Below are positions 63,901-64,000 of a stretch of DNA of 64,000 nucleotides, one piece after another. Made by a program: the position numbers and the translations under genes. The notes under the pieces were generated by a model. That model was not told the DNA's origin. It worked only from the letters and a program-made list of their open reading frames with translations, and did no database searches. Within the stretch, counting starts at the first letter, position 1, and each line of letters opens with the position of its first letter. The DNA is from Blastocatellia bacterium (GTDB lineage Bacteria > Acidobacteriota > Blastocatellia > UBA7656): the NCBI GenBank assembly GCA_035275065.1, contig DATENM010000050.1, positions 1 to 64,000 of the forward strand. Direction: 5' to 3'.

Positions 63901-64000
63901 CGGCCCTGACGGTCGTGCCAGTTGGCGTTGTTGATCTTGAGCGTCTTGAACCCTGTGATGTTGTAGCCTTGGCCGGGATCGTCGAAGTCGAATTGAATCC
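60903..64000 (-). CDS. Multicopper-oxidase-like protein (5' end outside window)
   Basis: More than 1030 residues are visible and the frame is still open at the window end, so the start is missing. Histidine-rich motifs of multicopper oxidases appear repeatedly: QHIHLVKFDVTSSDG, HDHFSPSGHQHHGLYAGLVIEP, VNIHAHRWFFEPG, LHPQLVFFDVSGSDG, SSHGAIGAAVVEP and LFGHHWNFEPW. The two halves look like a duplication of cupredoxin domain sets separated by a proline/threonine-rich linker (about 470-540 of the visible part). The size is large for the family. It precedes the propeller protein on the same strand. Metal oxidation or a bacterial surface oxidase role is inferred. Confidence 0.82.
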   Translation of the reverse strand, partial: IQFDFDDPGQGYNITGFKTLKINNANWHDRQGRIAVLEQDALDTLNGNRPPEPMFFRANSGDCIDYRVTNLFQNKSLNLDDFQVFQGTDIVGQHIHLVKFDVTSSDGAGNGWNYESGAHDGESTRETIRAIRKFNHCTGVDSGDARDSTDTCPVAKPHPVFGSGPGGIWVGAQTLIERWWADPLVNRNGRDRTLRTVFTHDHFSPSGHQHHGLYAGLVIEPTDSTWTNLTGTVVFGTRADGGPTSYAANILAGPNQSRSYREFNLEIGDFAIVYTPAPANIPVSPPNRVEHDPPFIVGSVVIDDPSQNPFPEAISAADPGTMVINYRNEPIPLRIGQQGPGGFQQKGGADGDLAYAFSSVIHGDPFTPILPAYPGDHVQVRLLQGAQEEQHVVNIHAHRWFFEPGTPQDPAAVNNSGFTNSQAIGISEHFEFDFNDKVAPVFNRLGIADVFYQSAPVDDLWNGMWGLMRTYKYFRPSIIAKLPNNPLFRPISGTAAASNEMRTQAAIIAPPDATEESAAPDNPLKVAGADGTPEGAKISAPAPVGSNDPDQPDPDTNNGTAEPDEVTASPITAQTAAATGTTTASSAPGLTQCPNIAGVPVKNMIIEAWLAKDLLRHLSNGWQGIVYNSKFNFFDPAGIVYINAADRTAIANGSKPLEPLAIRFNAGDCINVTLRNRLPATGVPEYTSYNEVPTIIPAFNFNQIVTSKQLSLHPQLVFFDVSGSDGAVIGFNPDTTAGPGEHIRYAWYAGKVTFNNSNVTLTPAEFGVINLRDYGDVIKHSSHGAIGAAVVEPKGSSYFVVGSTTTKLHSGAKADIIAANGGLLFREFVVHYQDDVTMQSAPSSSNNIGMKNQGGEDDPEDSAQKAFNYRTEPLWARFGLPPDTPITPGHGTTTTLNDLDYKNSLSSNTLSFGCNATPCDPLTPIFEAKPGTNVRFRIAQAAGHPRQHGYTLFGHHWNFEPWQNNSLVLGSNPLTFEIGSFSGFGPTRHFNILTVAGGLTRKTGDFLYRTQDSFSFAGGLWGIFRVSATAP

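Overview
The window looks like chromosomal DNA of an acidobacterium, probably of the Blastocatellia type. This is inferred from gene content: an ADOP-type MacB/FtsX permease without its own ATPase, a winged-helix/TPR regulator, FG-GAP and RHS surface proteins, a multihaem cytochrome fused to TPRs, and secreted propeller/multicopper-oxidase proteins. I saw no rRNA, tRNA or CRISPR array.

Positions 1 to about 22.5 kb form an arsenic and metal island. Its left part holds a truncated arsenate reductase, an ArsR repressor divergent from two ArsI/CadI-family dioxygenases, an ArsN2-type acetyltransferase and a periplasmic cupin. The centre (5.2-12.5 kb) is the most interesting block: an XRE regulator, a PiT anion transporter, an EPSP-synthase (AroA) homologue, a cofactor-independent phosphoglycerate-mutase homologue, a phosphonopyruvate-decarboxylase homologue and an aldehyde dehydrogenase. 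The AroA/mutase/decarboxylase trio matches the logic proposed for arseno-organic (bisenarsan-type) biosynthesis in Streptomyces: arsenate + PEP gives arsenoenolpyruvate, then arsonopyruvate, then arsonoacetaldehyde. Here a dehydrogenase follows, so arsonoacetate is the predicted product. Next come a DUF5132-like small membrane protein, an ABC exporter and a P1B-type ATPase that share an HMA-like N-terminus, an ArsP-type permease, a DedA protein, a second arsR/arsI pair and an outer-membrane porin. No complete arsC, acr3, arsB or arsM is present.

From 22.6 to 27.4 kb lies a relic-rich stretch: a NIPSNAP fragment, an IS256 transposase fragment, a frameshifted unknown gene and a second copy of the XRE regulator seen at 0.8-1.1 kb. 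It also contains a large TIR-transmembrane-14xWD40 protein. From 27.7 to 32.2 kb are a secreted FG-GAP protein and three TPR genes.

From 32.2 to 37.9 kb is a Tn554-like element (tnpA, tnpB, tnpC) flanked by inverted repeats of about 118 bp. Its TnpB carries four extra N-terminal HTH repeats. From 38.4 to 43.95 kb a second segment is bracketed by a perfect 29-bp inverted repeat. It holds a small operon: a membrane-anchored thioredoxin-fold protein, a propeller lipoprotein, a secreted 8-cysteine peptide and an ADOP permease. A MITE-like element (44.07-44.21 kb) follows.

From 44.2 kb to the end are a winged-helix/TPR regulator, a multihaem cytochrome-TPR gene split by a frameshift, an RHS/IPT protein, a glycine-rich exported protein, a giant RHS protein, a Phd/PIN toxin-antitoxin pair and, on the minus strand, a multicopper-oxidase-like protein (5' end outside the window) followed by a YVTN beta-propeller protein.
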